Below, one piece after another: positions 48,301-59,200 of a DNA stretch of 64,000 nucleotides (positions are counted from its first letter, which is position 1; each line of letters begins with the position of its first letter). Source of the DNA: Candidatus Brachythrix odensensis. Its GTDB lineage: Bacteria > Chloroflexota > Anaerolineae > J036 > Brachytrichaceae. The translations under genes were made by a program, and so were the position numbers. The notes under the pieces were generated by a model. That model saw nothing but the letters and a program-made list of their open reading frames with translations, searched no databases and was not told the DNA's origin. The stretch spans positions 1 through 64,000 of the forward strand of contig JADKDT010000008.1 of NCBI GenBank assembly GCA_016714465.1, written 5' to 3'.

Positions 48301-51300
48301 CCCGACCGCACTCGATATCCGGGCCCGGAATGCCACGGTCGCCACGCTTCCCGGGTTCATCTGCCCGATCGCCCAGACCTGCTGCTGTCCGCTCTGGGAG
48401 GGTGTCCCGATCGGGCCAGCCGGGTCGCTCCGCGCGTTCCCCGCCACATCAATGACATAGCTCACATTTGCCGGAAGCGTATCCGTCAACGTCACCCCAT
48501 ATGCTGGCAGGTTGCCGGTGTTGGTCAGGCGCAGGGTATAGGTCACGATGTCGTTTGCCCCGACCGGGTTGCGGAACACCGCAGCCACCTTCCCCAGGAC
48601 CACAATCGGACTCCCCACCGGATTCGTCACGGGCGGCGTCGTTGTGGGCGGCTTCGTCACGTCGCTGATCACGCCGACGTTAACGATTTGCGTCCCGCTC
48701 GCCACCCCGCTGTTCACAATCACCACCAGGCTCACGCTCCCGCTACTCAGCGGGTTCACCGTCCCCAGCGTCCAGTTCACGGCGCTTCCCGCCGGCAACC
48801 CCGCGCAATTGACCGGGCTCGACCCGGCCGAGCATTGCGCCCCAGTCGTGTTCGCCGGGATCGCGTCACTAATCACAACGCCAGGCGCCGGCTCGTTTCC
48901 CGTCACGCTCCAGTTCAGCGTATACGTGATTCGCTCGCCGGCCGCCACGAGCCCGCTCGGGCTGTTGGTTTTCGCGATCGTCAAAGTATGCGCCGTCTGC
49001 GCTGTCACCGTCGTCGTCGTCGTCTTGGTGATCCCGCTCACGTCCGTGATCACCGCCGTGTTCCCAATCTTCGTCCCGCTGTACATTGGCGCGCTGTCAA
49101 TCAGCACCACCAGCGTGACTGCCGCGCTCGCCCAGGGCGCAACATTCCCCAGGTTCCACGCCACCACGCTACCCGCCGCGCTGCCCGTGCTCGCGCAGCT
49201 CACCCCGCCTGCGCAACTCACATACGTTGTGCTCACAGGCACCGTGTCGCTCATGCGCGCCCCGAGCGCCACCTCAGTCCCAGTGTTTGTGTAGGCGATC
49301 CGATAGGTGATCGTCTGGCCCGGTCGGACGCTCGCCACCGAGGCCGCGTCTGCTCCCTTTACCACCACCAAATCATGGCTCGTGGTGTCCACGTCCGTGG
49401 CTGTGTTGTTCCCGGGCGTCAAGTCCACCGCCCCGAGACCCGGTGTGACTGTCACCGTGTTCGTCAGCGTCCCGGTCGCAGTTGGATACAGACTCGCCAC
49501 CACCGTGTAGGTGATCCGGCTCCCCACCCCGAGATCCACCGTGTCGGTGAATGGGTTCCCGCTCCCCGCTGTGCAGCTTGCCGCGCCAGCCCCGTTCACG
49601 CACGTCCAGTTCCAGCTCGAGATCTGCGCCGGCTGCGTGTCCGACACGACCGCGTTCACCGCCGGCGCCGGGCCCGCGTTGCTCAGGACCAAGGTGTACG
49701 TCACCACGCTCCCCGACGTGTACGTCAGCACGTTATCCGTCTTTGTGACGCTCAGATCCTCCACCGCCGTGCACACTCCGCCCACCGGCACCGGGCCCTC
49801 GGTCAAATTGTCCAGCGCCGTCCTCACCGTGTTCGTTAACACGCTCGGTTGCCCCGTCCCTGGGTCGCAGGTGTAGCTCGTCTGGAAACAGAACTCCGCC
49901 GGGCTTGTGCTCGTGTAGAGGATCGAAGCCGCCACCCGCACAGTGCCCGTAAAGATCGACAGCGTCTTTGCCGTATACGTGAACACCGCCTTCAAATGCG
50001 TGTTCGTCGTCGCCAACCCGAGCAGGCTCAAGGTCGCCCCCGTCGCGCTTGTTGTCACCGTCGCCAGCCCCGACCCGATGATCTCCACCGGCCCGACCAG
50101 AATCGTGCCCGTGTCCGAGTTCACCACCGTCACCACGAATGACGTGAATTGCCCCGTTGGTGTCAAAAAGTTTGCGTTGTACAGCTTGACCTGATTCCAC
50201 ACAAAGTCCGCCGGCAAGGGATCACCGCAGTAAAACGTCCCCGCGTCAATACTGAGCCCGTCGTCGGCGTTCCCAGCGCAAGCCCCGCCGGTCAGCGGGT
50301 CAAACGAAGTCGCTGTTGGCAAGGCGTGGTTCGCCGACACCAGGCACACCGGCGACGAGGTCCGTCCCATCCATATGGCTTGAGGCCGGTTGCGACTGGG
50401 AAATTCGCGCACCTCGCGCTCGTCTTCCAGTCATAGCACTCGACCCCACCCCCGGTCGGCCAGAATGTCCGGGCCCCAAACGTAATGTCATTCATCACCC
50501 GCCGATCATCCGGCTCGTCTGAAAATCCGCTCAGGCTTGCCACCGTCGTCGTCGTCGTGCCGTTCAAGTCCCAGCAGCGCGCCGACGCCCCGGCCGCCAC
50601 CGCGCAGAACCCAATGATCGTCCCCGACACGTTCGGCCGCAGGATGATGTCCGTCCCCGTGTTTCCTGGCACCGAGTTGAAACCCGTGCAGCGCCCGCCC
50701 GTCCCGCCGTTCAAGGTCGGATCCCAGCAATATGTCTGCTTCCCGCCGCCGCCAAATCCGCTGAGGATATACAGCTTCCCATTAATCGCCACCATGTCCG
50801 CGTCCGGGCTCGTCCCATCCCACGTCCCGGGCAGTGTGTTTGTCACCGTGTTCGTCGTATACCCCGCGCACTGCGTGTTGGTCGCCGGGTCGATACAGTC
50901 GAGCCGGCCATTCCCCCACACCGTGTAAAGCTTGCCGCCCAGCTCGCGAGGCCCCGAATAGTCCATCGTCCCGTTGCTGAGCGCCACCGGCGGATACTTG
51001 TTCGTCCCGCTGATGATCCCAGTCGTCGAGCACAGGTAGTTTGTTGTGAAGTCCCAGCACGCCAGGGCCGGATCTCCTGCCCCCGTCGCGCCGCCCGACG
51101 TCAGCGCCCGATAGTAGAACTTCGTCCCCACGTTCGCCGACCAAGGCGCTTGGGGCGTCTCAATGGACTCGCGTGGATATCCCGGACAGGCATTCCCGTC
51201 CGTGTCGAAACACCACAACGTTGGCGTCCCGCTCCCCAGCCCGCCATCGTGGTGGAAAATACCCACGACACGCCCATCCGGCAGCAGGGTCGGCTGAAAC

Positions 51301-51920
51301 CCGTCTCCGCCACCCGCGCTCAGGTTCGCCGGCGGCCGCTTGAGCTTGATTGCTACACCCTGAGCTCTATCCGCGATGAATGGGTCCGTAAAGATCAACG
51401 TGTTCGCGCTCGGATTCCCGAAATACCAGTCCTGCGGATATCGCACGCTCCCGGGCACCAGGACCTGCCCTGCCCCGAGTGTGTCGGTGATCCGCACGTT
51501 TGTCAGCACCGATGTCGCCCCCAGGGTCGCATATTTGATCCGCCACGACAACTGCCCGCTGGTGATCTGCCCAAACGCGTTGTAGGTCGTGTTCGTCAGC
51601 GTCCCTGTCTTCGTGATCGCCTCGCGCGTCCCGACCGCCTCCGGCGCCAAGGGCGCCGGTAAGGCCGGCGCGGACGCCGGTAAGGCCGGCGCGGACGCCG
51701 GTAAGGCCGGCGCATACACCAGCGCCTCATACACTGGCGCCACGCTCATGATCTGCCCCGCTACCGCCTCCGGCAGGCCGCTGATCTCCGACTCCGTTGC
51801 CCGCGCCGGAGTACTGCCGGCCGACCAGCTTGACATGGCCAAGAACCATGACACGATTGCGACCCGCGGTGCGCGACCGCGCTGCGCGGACAAACCCGAA
51901 CGAATTCCAGAATATTTCAT
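42340..51920 (-). CDS. giant DUF11-repeat surface protein with Thr-Pro stalk, many frame breaks
   Basis: It starts at ATG 51920, with GGGGGGAG just upstream, and a signal peptide (VAIVSWFLAMSSWSAGSTPARA). Order: Ala/Pro repeats, a DUF11-like domain, and a propeller-like part (WCFDTDGNACPG, CWDFTTNYLC, CWDPTLNG). The frame breaks near 50370. Then about 9 diverged DUF11 domains (50.3-47.4 kb), about 7-8 near-identical 363-bp DUF11 copies (47.4-44.6 kb) full of indels, one more DUF11, the TPT stalk, an SdrD-B-like domain (GDRVWVDVNGDGLQ, GTYVVSFTLPAGYRF), a last DUF11, and an FN3-like domain ending RQVYLPTLMR. About 3190 residues if intact. I treat it as one gene because domain order is continuous and no start or terminator occurs inside. 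Confidence 0.75.
43430..44132. repeat. 24-bp minisatellite stalk with zoned variants
   Basis: The units encode TPTxTPTA, where x is Glu in the block near 43.88-44.1 kb, Asp in the middle and near 43.57-43.67 kb, and Asn at 43.43-43.56 kb. Unlike the other stalks, it is free of frame breaks. Confidence 0.9.
44600..47450. repeat. near-identical 363-bp DUF11 tandem repeats
   Basis: The anchor CATCATGG recurs at 45071, 45436, 46024, 46373, 46723, 47082 and 47445. Clean neighbours are 363 bp apart (121 codons). The 588-bp step over 45.4-46.0 kb holds a damaged, collapsed pair, and steps of 349-359 bp show deletions. Confidence 0.85.
45865..45928. other. poly-G tract, probable assembly artefact
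   Basis: About 64 bases that are nearly all G, with a few C, T and A, inside the DUF11 repeat array. On the coding strand it reads Pro/Arg nonsense, and flanking sequence on both sides is normal repeat. Confidence 0.8.
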
Positions 51921-52070
51921 TACTCCCCCCGTATTCGACTCGCCAGAATCGGCCCCGACATCCTGTCCTGTCCGGCCGACGATAGTGCTTTGCCTTGATA
52001 TCTGCAAAGATATGAACGTGGATTCTATTTGATTTCGCATTTGACGCAAGAGGCACGCCATCCAAAAGGA

Positions 52071-52103
52071 AAACCTCGCGGATCCGGCAGACCCGCGAGG
52101 TTC
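52071..52103 (-). terminator. AACCTCGCGG-type terminator after second stalked gene
   Basis: Stem AACCTCGCGG-(A/G)TC with GACCCGCGAGGTT, one mismatch, 22 bp past the stop at 52125. Same family as the hairpins at 42272 and 56219. Confidence 0.75.
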
Positions 52104-52124
52104 CTTGACGACGAATGGAGGAGC

Positions 52125-55100
52125 CTACTGCATGATCGGCAAGTAAGCGCGGTATGGCAACGCAAGAAGCGGCGCCACAACAGCCGGTCCATAGGCGCCG
52201 ATCACGTCGCCGTCCAACCCTATCTCCTCGATCCAGTAGTTGGTTGTGCCGGTTGGGGCCGCGCGATCGACCCACGCATATATTCCACCGGCGCCGGAGG
52301 CGGCAATGATGCCGGCTGAGATAACGCTGGCGCTCGCTCGATCAGAGCCTGCTCCGCGCAACACGCGGTAGCCCAGGGTATTCGATTCGCCCAGGACGAC
52401 CCAGTTCACATTTACGATCGGGTCGCCGGCGAGGTCGACCGCGCGGCTCGCCGTCAACGACGCAAGCTGAATTGCGGTCGGCACGAATACATGCACGACC
52501 TCGTTTGTCTCAGTCACCGGGCTGTTGCCCACAAAGGCGACGTTCAGGATCGTGCCTGTGCCAGGCACGCCGGTCACGATGACCGTAAAGGTCACCGAGT
52601 ACGGCAGGCCAGGCTGGACCTGAGTGAAATCCCACGTGAGCGGGTTCGGCCCGCTGACGGTCGGTGGCACAGCAGAATCAGGCACGTAGACCGTCCCATC
52701 TGGGGCAGTATCCGTAACAGGGACATTGAACGCAACGGTCTGGCCCACATTCGTGAACCAAACCGTGTAGGTAATCGCGTCGCCAATCCGAACTGGCGAC
52801 CCAGTATTTGGCACCGAGCTCTTTGAAGCAACAAGGTTGGGCTGAGCGAGCAGACCCGCATCGACATTCAAACTGAAGGCGCCAACTGTCAGAGCGATCT
52901 GATCTGTCGCGCCGGTTATCGAACTCGCGTCACTATCCAGCCCATCCTGACTATTGCCAGAAACGTCCGTGAGGGTAAACAAGTATCCAGATGGCAGGGT
53001 GAACGACACGACGTAGGTCCCCGCCGCCAGATTCGTGAATGAGAAATAGCCGCCATGGGCCGTTGTTGTTGTCGTCAGGACAACACCATCACCGTTCAAC
53101 AGCGTGACACTCACGCCGTCGACGCCAGGTTCGCAAATAGCGCCCCATGGCGATGATGGGTTCTGATCACAATCCTGGAGGCCGTCGCCGTCTACATCCA
53201 GCCAAACACGATCACCGATGGCGCCCACTGGGGCTGGGGTATCGGTCGGGGTCGCCGTTGGCGTTTCGGTCGGCGTTGCGGTCGGGGTCGCCGTGGGCGT
53301 TTCAGTCGGCGTGGCCGTGGGCGTATCGGTCGGCGTGGCCGTGGGTGTATCCGTTGGCGTCGCCGTGGGTGTGTCAGTCGGCGTGGCCGTGGGTGTATCC
53401 GTTGGCGTCGCCGTGGGCGTGTCCGTTGGCGTCGCCGTCGGCGTCGCCGTGGGGTGTCGCCGTAGGCGTGTCCGTCGGGGTCGCTGTGGGCGTATCGGTC
53501 GGCGTCGCCGTGGGCGTGTCCGTCGGCGTGGCCGTGGGCGTGTCCGTCGGGGTCGCCGTAGGCGTGTCCGTTGGCGTCGCCGTGGGCGTGTCCGTTGGCG
53601 TGACCGTCGGGGTCGCCGTGGGTGTGTCGGTCGGCGTGGCCGTGGGCGTGTCCGTCGGTGTCGCCGTAGGCGTGTCCGTCGGGGTCGCCGTGGGCGTGTC
53701 GGTCGGCGTCGCCGTGGGCGTATCCGTCGGCGTGGCCGTGGGCGTGTCCGGTCGGGGTCGCCGTAGGCGTGTCCGTCGGCGTGGCCGTGGGCGTGTCGGT
53801 CGGCGTGGCCGTGGGCGTGTCCGTCGGCGTCGCCGTGGGCGTATCGGTCGGCGTGGCCGTGGGCGTGTCGGTCGGTGTGGCCGTCGGCGTGTCGGTCGGC
53901 GTCGCCGTTGGCGTATCGGTCGGCGTCGCCGTAGGCGTATTGGTCGGTGTGGCCGTCGGCGTGTCGGTCGGTGTCACCGTGGGCGTGTCGGTCGGTGTGG
54001 CCGTGGGCGTGTCGGTCGGCGTGGCCGTGGGCGTATCGGTTGGCGTCGCGTGGGCGTCGGCGTCGCCGTAGGCGTATCGGTCGGCGTCGCCGTGGGCGTA
54101 TTGGTCGGCGTGGCCGTCGGCGTATCGGTCGGCGTCGCCGTGGGCGTGTCGGTCGGCGTGGCCGTAGGCGTATCGGTCGGCGTGGCCGTGGGCGTGTTCG
54201 TCGGCGTCGGCGTCGGCGTGACAAAGTCCACTGTGTGGCTGGCCGTGCCGGTGATAATGTTCGGAAAACCTGCCGGATGGTAGGTGAACACCACCGTGTT
54301 TGTCAGCAGGCCCAGGCTGTTGTAGGTAGTCGGCACCTCAAACATGCACGTCTCGCCGTGACTGAGCATGTCGCATCCTGCCGCTGCCGCCGGGGCGCTC
54401 AGATTCCCCAGAACGCTGTCGACGATGCCACCCGTGCCCACTATCCCGTCCGCCGTGGTTGTGAACACCAATGCCGGCGCAGTGGTGATCGCCGCCCCCA
54501 CCTTTACCTGCGACGTGTTCTGGACACTAAAAGTGTAGGTCACCAGCTGCCCAGGCACCGCATAGGTTGGGCCGCTCTTTGTCACCGCGATCCCCGGTTT
54601 GAACAGCTCCACCACATTCACGTCCGACGCCAGCGTCTGCGAGAAAACTGCTGCCCGCTCGGCGGCACATACACCGCAAACGCCACGTTCGTGATTGGGT
54701 TCGTATTTGCGAAGGCCCCAGCCGGCACCGTGTATCCGTAATTGAACGAGCACGTCTCAGACGGATTCAGCACCCCGCAAGCCGTCGTCGATGTCACCAG
54801 ATTCGTCAGGTTCCCCACCAGCCTGTCCGAGAAGGTCTGAAGGCGCATCAGGGTCGCCCCCGGATTCGACATCGTGATCGTGTAGGTGATCACGTCCCCT
54901 TCCTTCGATTGCGGCGTCGCGCTCTTCACCATCTCGATCTGCGCGCACGTCTGCAGACTTGCCAACACCGAATCCTTCAGCGACGAGCTGTCCGAAAACG
55001 ACGCGCTGCTGAACGCCACCAGGCTCGAATAGCAGCCCTGGTTCCCGCCCAGGATCCGGGTCAGGTTGACCCCTGTCTCGAAGAATTGCCCGATCGGCAC

Positions 55101-56087
55101 CGTGCTCGTGAATCCGGGCTCGCCCTTGTTGTAATACGGCCAGGTCACGCTGATCGGCACCGTGTTGGAGCGCCCGCATCCGATCGGATCGGCCGGCGCA
55201 TTCCGGCAGTCGGCGATGTTCACCCCATTCAGATCGAATAGGGAAGTCGTCCCCGTGCCATTCCAGCGGTACAACTGGATACGGTCCACACTGCCGCCGT
55301 TTGAGAAATCTGACAGCACCAGCAGGTCATTCACCTTGTGGGTCGCCAAGGTGTTCGTCCCGGAGATGAAAAGCTGGCCCCCGGACATTACGACGCTGGG
55401 TTGCAGCAGCCAAAAGCCGTACGACGTCGACCCCGAGTTGTCCGTCCGTGACAGGCCAAGATAGGCCAGGGTCTCGGTCAACGTGCCCGGATGCACCGCG
55501 ATGGCCCCCATCGAGTTGACCAGGTCGCCCTTGTCAGGCGCGCCGCCGCTGGTGAAAGCCCACGCGCTCAATTCCTGGTTGATTTTGGAGGAGGGCTGGA
55601 AGATGTCTTCGTTTGAGCCCGTGCCATCCAGGCGAAAGCCCACACTCGTGATATTTGCCAGGGCGAGACTTGGGGACAGGGTTTTGTTGTAGACGCTGAA
55701 CCAGTCAGTTGCGCTCAGTGTCACCGTTGGAGGCGCCGTGAAGTTAAACGGCACCGCGTTGCCGTCCAACTCGAAGACACTTATCCCATAGACGCCCGGC
55801 GCGCTCGGGCTATTGAGCGCGCCAGAATCCTGGGAGACGACAGGCGCCGACATGGGCGCGAGTGCCGCGTCATGCGATGACATGACAAACTCGGGCGCTG
55901 ATCCTGCCGGCGTCAGCAATTCTTGTGGTTGCCGGGCGCTTGAGATTCCCGGCGTGCCGAGGCATACTGCGAACGTTAGGATAACAGCGGCAGCCAGTCT
56001 GGGCAACGGCGAAGTTGCCCCTCCCATGGCTGACGCGACACTGGATGCGCAGGCTGCGTTGCGGAAAGTCCCGATATTTCTGTACAT
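52125..56087 (-). CDS. stalked surface protein with DUF11/SdrD-B C-terminal module, frame breaks
   Basis: It starts at ATG 56087, with AGGGGGAAC just upstream, and a signal peptide (LAAAVILTFAVCLGTPGISSA). The N-terminal 400 residues are a beta-rich domain (VSVFELDGN, WFSVYNKTLSPSLAL, VLGGNQGCYSSLVAF-like text) not matched to a family. Two DUF11-like domains follow, with a frame break near 54650. A TPTDTPTA stalk (53226-54222) has a few indels. Then an SdrD-B-like domain (GDRVWLDVDGDGLQD), a DUF11, and an FN3-like domain ending YRAYLPIMQ. The C-terminal 290 residues are nearly the same as in the giant gene downstream. Total span is 1321 codons. I infer a surface adhesin-like protein on a long stalk. 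Confidence 0.8.
53226..54222. repeat. 24-bp minisatellite coding TPTDTPTA stalk
   Basis: About 40 units, mostly of the Asp type (GGCGTGTCGGTCGGCGTGGC-like on the plus strand). Indels near 53452, 53752 and 54050 move the frame out and back. Confidence 0.9.
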
Positions 56088-56218
56088 GTTCCCCCTAACA
56101 TGCCGCATTCCCACCCCCCTGGCGCCAGGTACTTGAACGGTGCCTTCGGGAGCAGTCGCGACACTTCCCAAACTCAAGTGTAGGCAGAATTCGGCTTCCT
56201 GCAATAGGGCGCAAAGCA

Positions 56219-56251
56219 AAACCTCGCGCGTTTTTGAGACGCGCGAGGTTT
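56219..56251 (-). terminator. AAACCTCGCGCGT-type terminator after VWA stalked gene
   Basis: Perfect 13-bp stem (56219-56231 with 56239-56251), 22 bp past the stop at 56274. Third member of the hairpin family that follows each stalked gene. Confidence 0.8.
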
Positions 56252-56273
56252 GTCGCGGACCGCCGACCAGCGC

Positions 56274-59200
56274 CTATCGAATCGCGGGAAGATACGATCG
56301 ATACGACTGAACCAGGGGCGCATAAGCCGGACCGTAGTCGGTCACGGTTTGACCGTCGAGCTCGATCTCCTCAAGCCAGTAGTAATAGCCTCGACTGGTC
56401 AACGCCTCAGCATCTACCCACGCATACGTGCCGCCGTCACCATAGGCTGCGATGATGCCGTTCGAAGCGACGGTGGCGCTCAGTCGGTTGGAGGTCTCAG
56501 ATCGCAGCACGCGATATCCCAGCGTATTGGACTCACTCGCAATCACCCAGGCCACGGTGACGATCGGATAGCCATCCAGGTCGAGGCCCCGCGTCGCAGT
56601 CAACGAAACGAGGCTGATCGCCGTGGGCACAAACACATGGACGATCTCGTTTGTCGGTGTAACGGGGCTATTCCCAACATACGCCACATTCACGATTGAG
56701 CCGGAACCGGTCAAACCGGTGACCACTACAGCAAAGCTGAATGAGTAGGCCACCCCTGGCTCGGCAGACGGCAGCGTCCAAACCAGCGGATCGGGACCGG
56801 AGACGACAGGCGGAATATCAGAGCCAAAGACGAAGCTCGTGCCTGCCGGTATGCTGTCCGTGATTGGCACATTGATCGCAGGAATATTGCCTACATTCGT
56901 CACCCAGATGGTATAGGTGATCCTATCGCCACTCGCCACATACGAACCGATTGTGGGTTCAGAATCCTTGGAAGCCCGCAGGAGCCAGAACATCGGTGTT
57001 GGTGTCGGCGTAACAGTCGGCGTGGCGGTTGGCGTCTCGGTCGGGGTGGCCGTGGGCGTCTCCGTCGGCGTCGCTGTCGGTGTTTCCGTCGGCGTTGCGG
57101 TTGGGGTCTCCGTCGGCGTCGCTGTCGGAGTTTCCGTCGGCGTCGCTGTCGGCGTCTCGGTTGGCGTTGCTGTCGGTGTCTCGGTCGGCGTGGCCGTGGG
57201 CGTCTCCGTTGGCGTTGCTGTCGGTGTCTCAGTGGGCGTGGCGGTAGGCGTCTCAGTCGGCGTTGCGGTCGGTGCGGGCGGTCGGCGTGGAAGTGGGCGT
57301 TTCCGTCGGCGTGGCCGTTGGCGTCTCGGTCGGCGTGGCCGTGGGTGGCTCCGTCGGCGTGGCCGTTGGCGTCTCAGTCGGCGTGGCCGGCGTCGGTCGT
57401 GGCGTTTCGGTCAGCGTGGCCGTAGGTGTCTCGGTCGGCGTGGCCGTGGGTGTTTCCGTCGGCGTGGCCGTTGGCGTCTCGGTCGGGGTGGCCGTGGGTG
57501 TTTCCGTCGGCGTCGCCGTCGGTGTCTCGGTAGGCGTGGCCGTGGGCGTCTCGGTCGGCGTGGCCGTCGGTGTTTCGGTCGGCGTGGCCGTCGGTGTTTC
57601 GGTCGGCGTGGCCGTCGGTGTTTCGGTCGGCGTGGCCGAGGGCGTTTCGGTCGGGGTGGCCGTCGGTGTTTCGGTCGGGGTGGCCGTCGGTGTCTCGGTC
57701 GGGGTGGCCGTGGGCGTCTCGGTCGGGGTGGCCGTGGGCGTCTCGGTCGGTGTGGCGGTAGGCGTTTCCGTCGGCGTGGCCGTGGGCGTCTCGGTCGGGG
57801 TCGCTGTGGGCGTGTCGGTCGGCGTGGCCGTGGGCGTTTCGGTCGGCGTGGCCGTCGGTGTTTCCGTCGGCGTGGCCGTGGGCGTCTCGGTCGGCGTGGC
57901 CGTCGGTGTCTCGGTCGGCGTGGCCGTGGGTGTCTCGGTCGGCGTGGCCGTGGGCGTCTCGGTCGGGGTGGCCGTGGGCGTTTCCGTCGGCGTGGCCGTG
58001 GTGGCGTGTCCGGTCGGCGTTGCTGTCGGTGTCTCGGTTGGCGTGGCCGTGGGCGTCTCGGTCGGGGTTGCCGTGGGTGTTTCCGTCGGCGTGGCCGTGG
58101 GCGTCTCGGTCGGCGTGGCCGTGGGCGTCTCGGTCGGGGTGGCCGTGGGCGTCTCGGTCGGGGTCGCCGTGGGTGTTTCCGTCGGCGTGGCCGTGGGCGT
58201 CTCGGTCGGGGTGGCCGTGGGCGTCTCGGTCGGCGTGGCCGTGGGCGTTTCCGTCGGCGTGGGCGTCTCGGTCGGGGTCGCCGTGGGCGTGGCGGTCTCG
58301 GTGGCCGTGGCGTCTCCGTCGGCGTGGCCGTGGGCGTGTCGGTCGGTGTGGCCGTGGGCGTCTCGGTCGGGGTCGCTGTGGGCGTGTCCGTCGGGGTTGC
58401 CGTAGGCGTGGCCGTCGGCGTGGCCGTGGGCGTTTCCGTCGGCGTGGCCGTCGGTGTCTCAGTCGGCGTTGCTGTCGGTGTCTCCGTTGGCGTGGCCGTG
58501 GGCGTCTCGGTCGGGGTGGCCGTGGGCGTCTCGGTCGGGGTGGCCGTGGGCGTCTCGGTCGGTGTGGCCGTGTGTCTCCGTCGGTGTGGCCGTCGGTGTC
58601 TCGGTCGGCGTGGCCGTCGGCGTCTCGGTCGGCGTGGCCGTCGGCGTCTCGGTCGGCGTTGCGGTGGGCGTGCGCGTCGGCGTGTTGGTCGGCGTTGTCG
58701 GGTGTCGCGGTCGGCGTGTTCGTCGGCGTTGTCGTGGGTGTGCGCGTCGGCGTGTTGGTCGGCGTTACCGTGGGCGTGTTAGTCGGCGTGTTGGTGACAG
58801 TCGGCGTTCGAGTCGGGGTCGGCGTCGGGGTCGCGCATAGCACCACGCCGATCTGCAGAAATATGTCGGCAAGATCGGCCGCGGTTGGCGCGATGAAGAA
58901 GCTGTCATCGTCGGCGTTTTCAGCCGCCGCGTTGGCTGGTCCGGCATCGGCCGAGCCCGGCTGATGGCCATGGCCGTTGTGCGGCGACGGAAGGGTGCTG
59001 CCCGCCACGTTTCCACTCGACAGGGCTGCCAGCAAGGGTTGCCCGGCAAAGGGACCTACGTCATCACCGAAGTGGACGCCAAAGATGCGTATCCCGGCCA
59101 GCTTCGCCGCGTCAGCGGCGTCCAGCGACGCCTCAATCGGATCCGGCAAGTCGGTCGACTCGTTTGGATCGCCATCGGAGATGAGCACCAGGGCGTTGCA

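Noticed and set aside
38592..58782. Long plus-strand open frames of Val-Gly-Ser type (elastin-like) opposite the Thr-Pro stalks
   Set aside because: They are the reverse complement of the 24-bp stalk repeats, which are open in most frames. They have no ribosome site, no signal and no domain, while the minus strand carries clear flanking domains.
56996..58836. Tandem 24-bp repeats as a CRISPR array
   Set aside because: Units follow one another with no spacers, and the period codes for protein. No cas gene is present.
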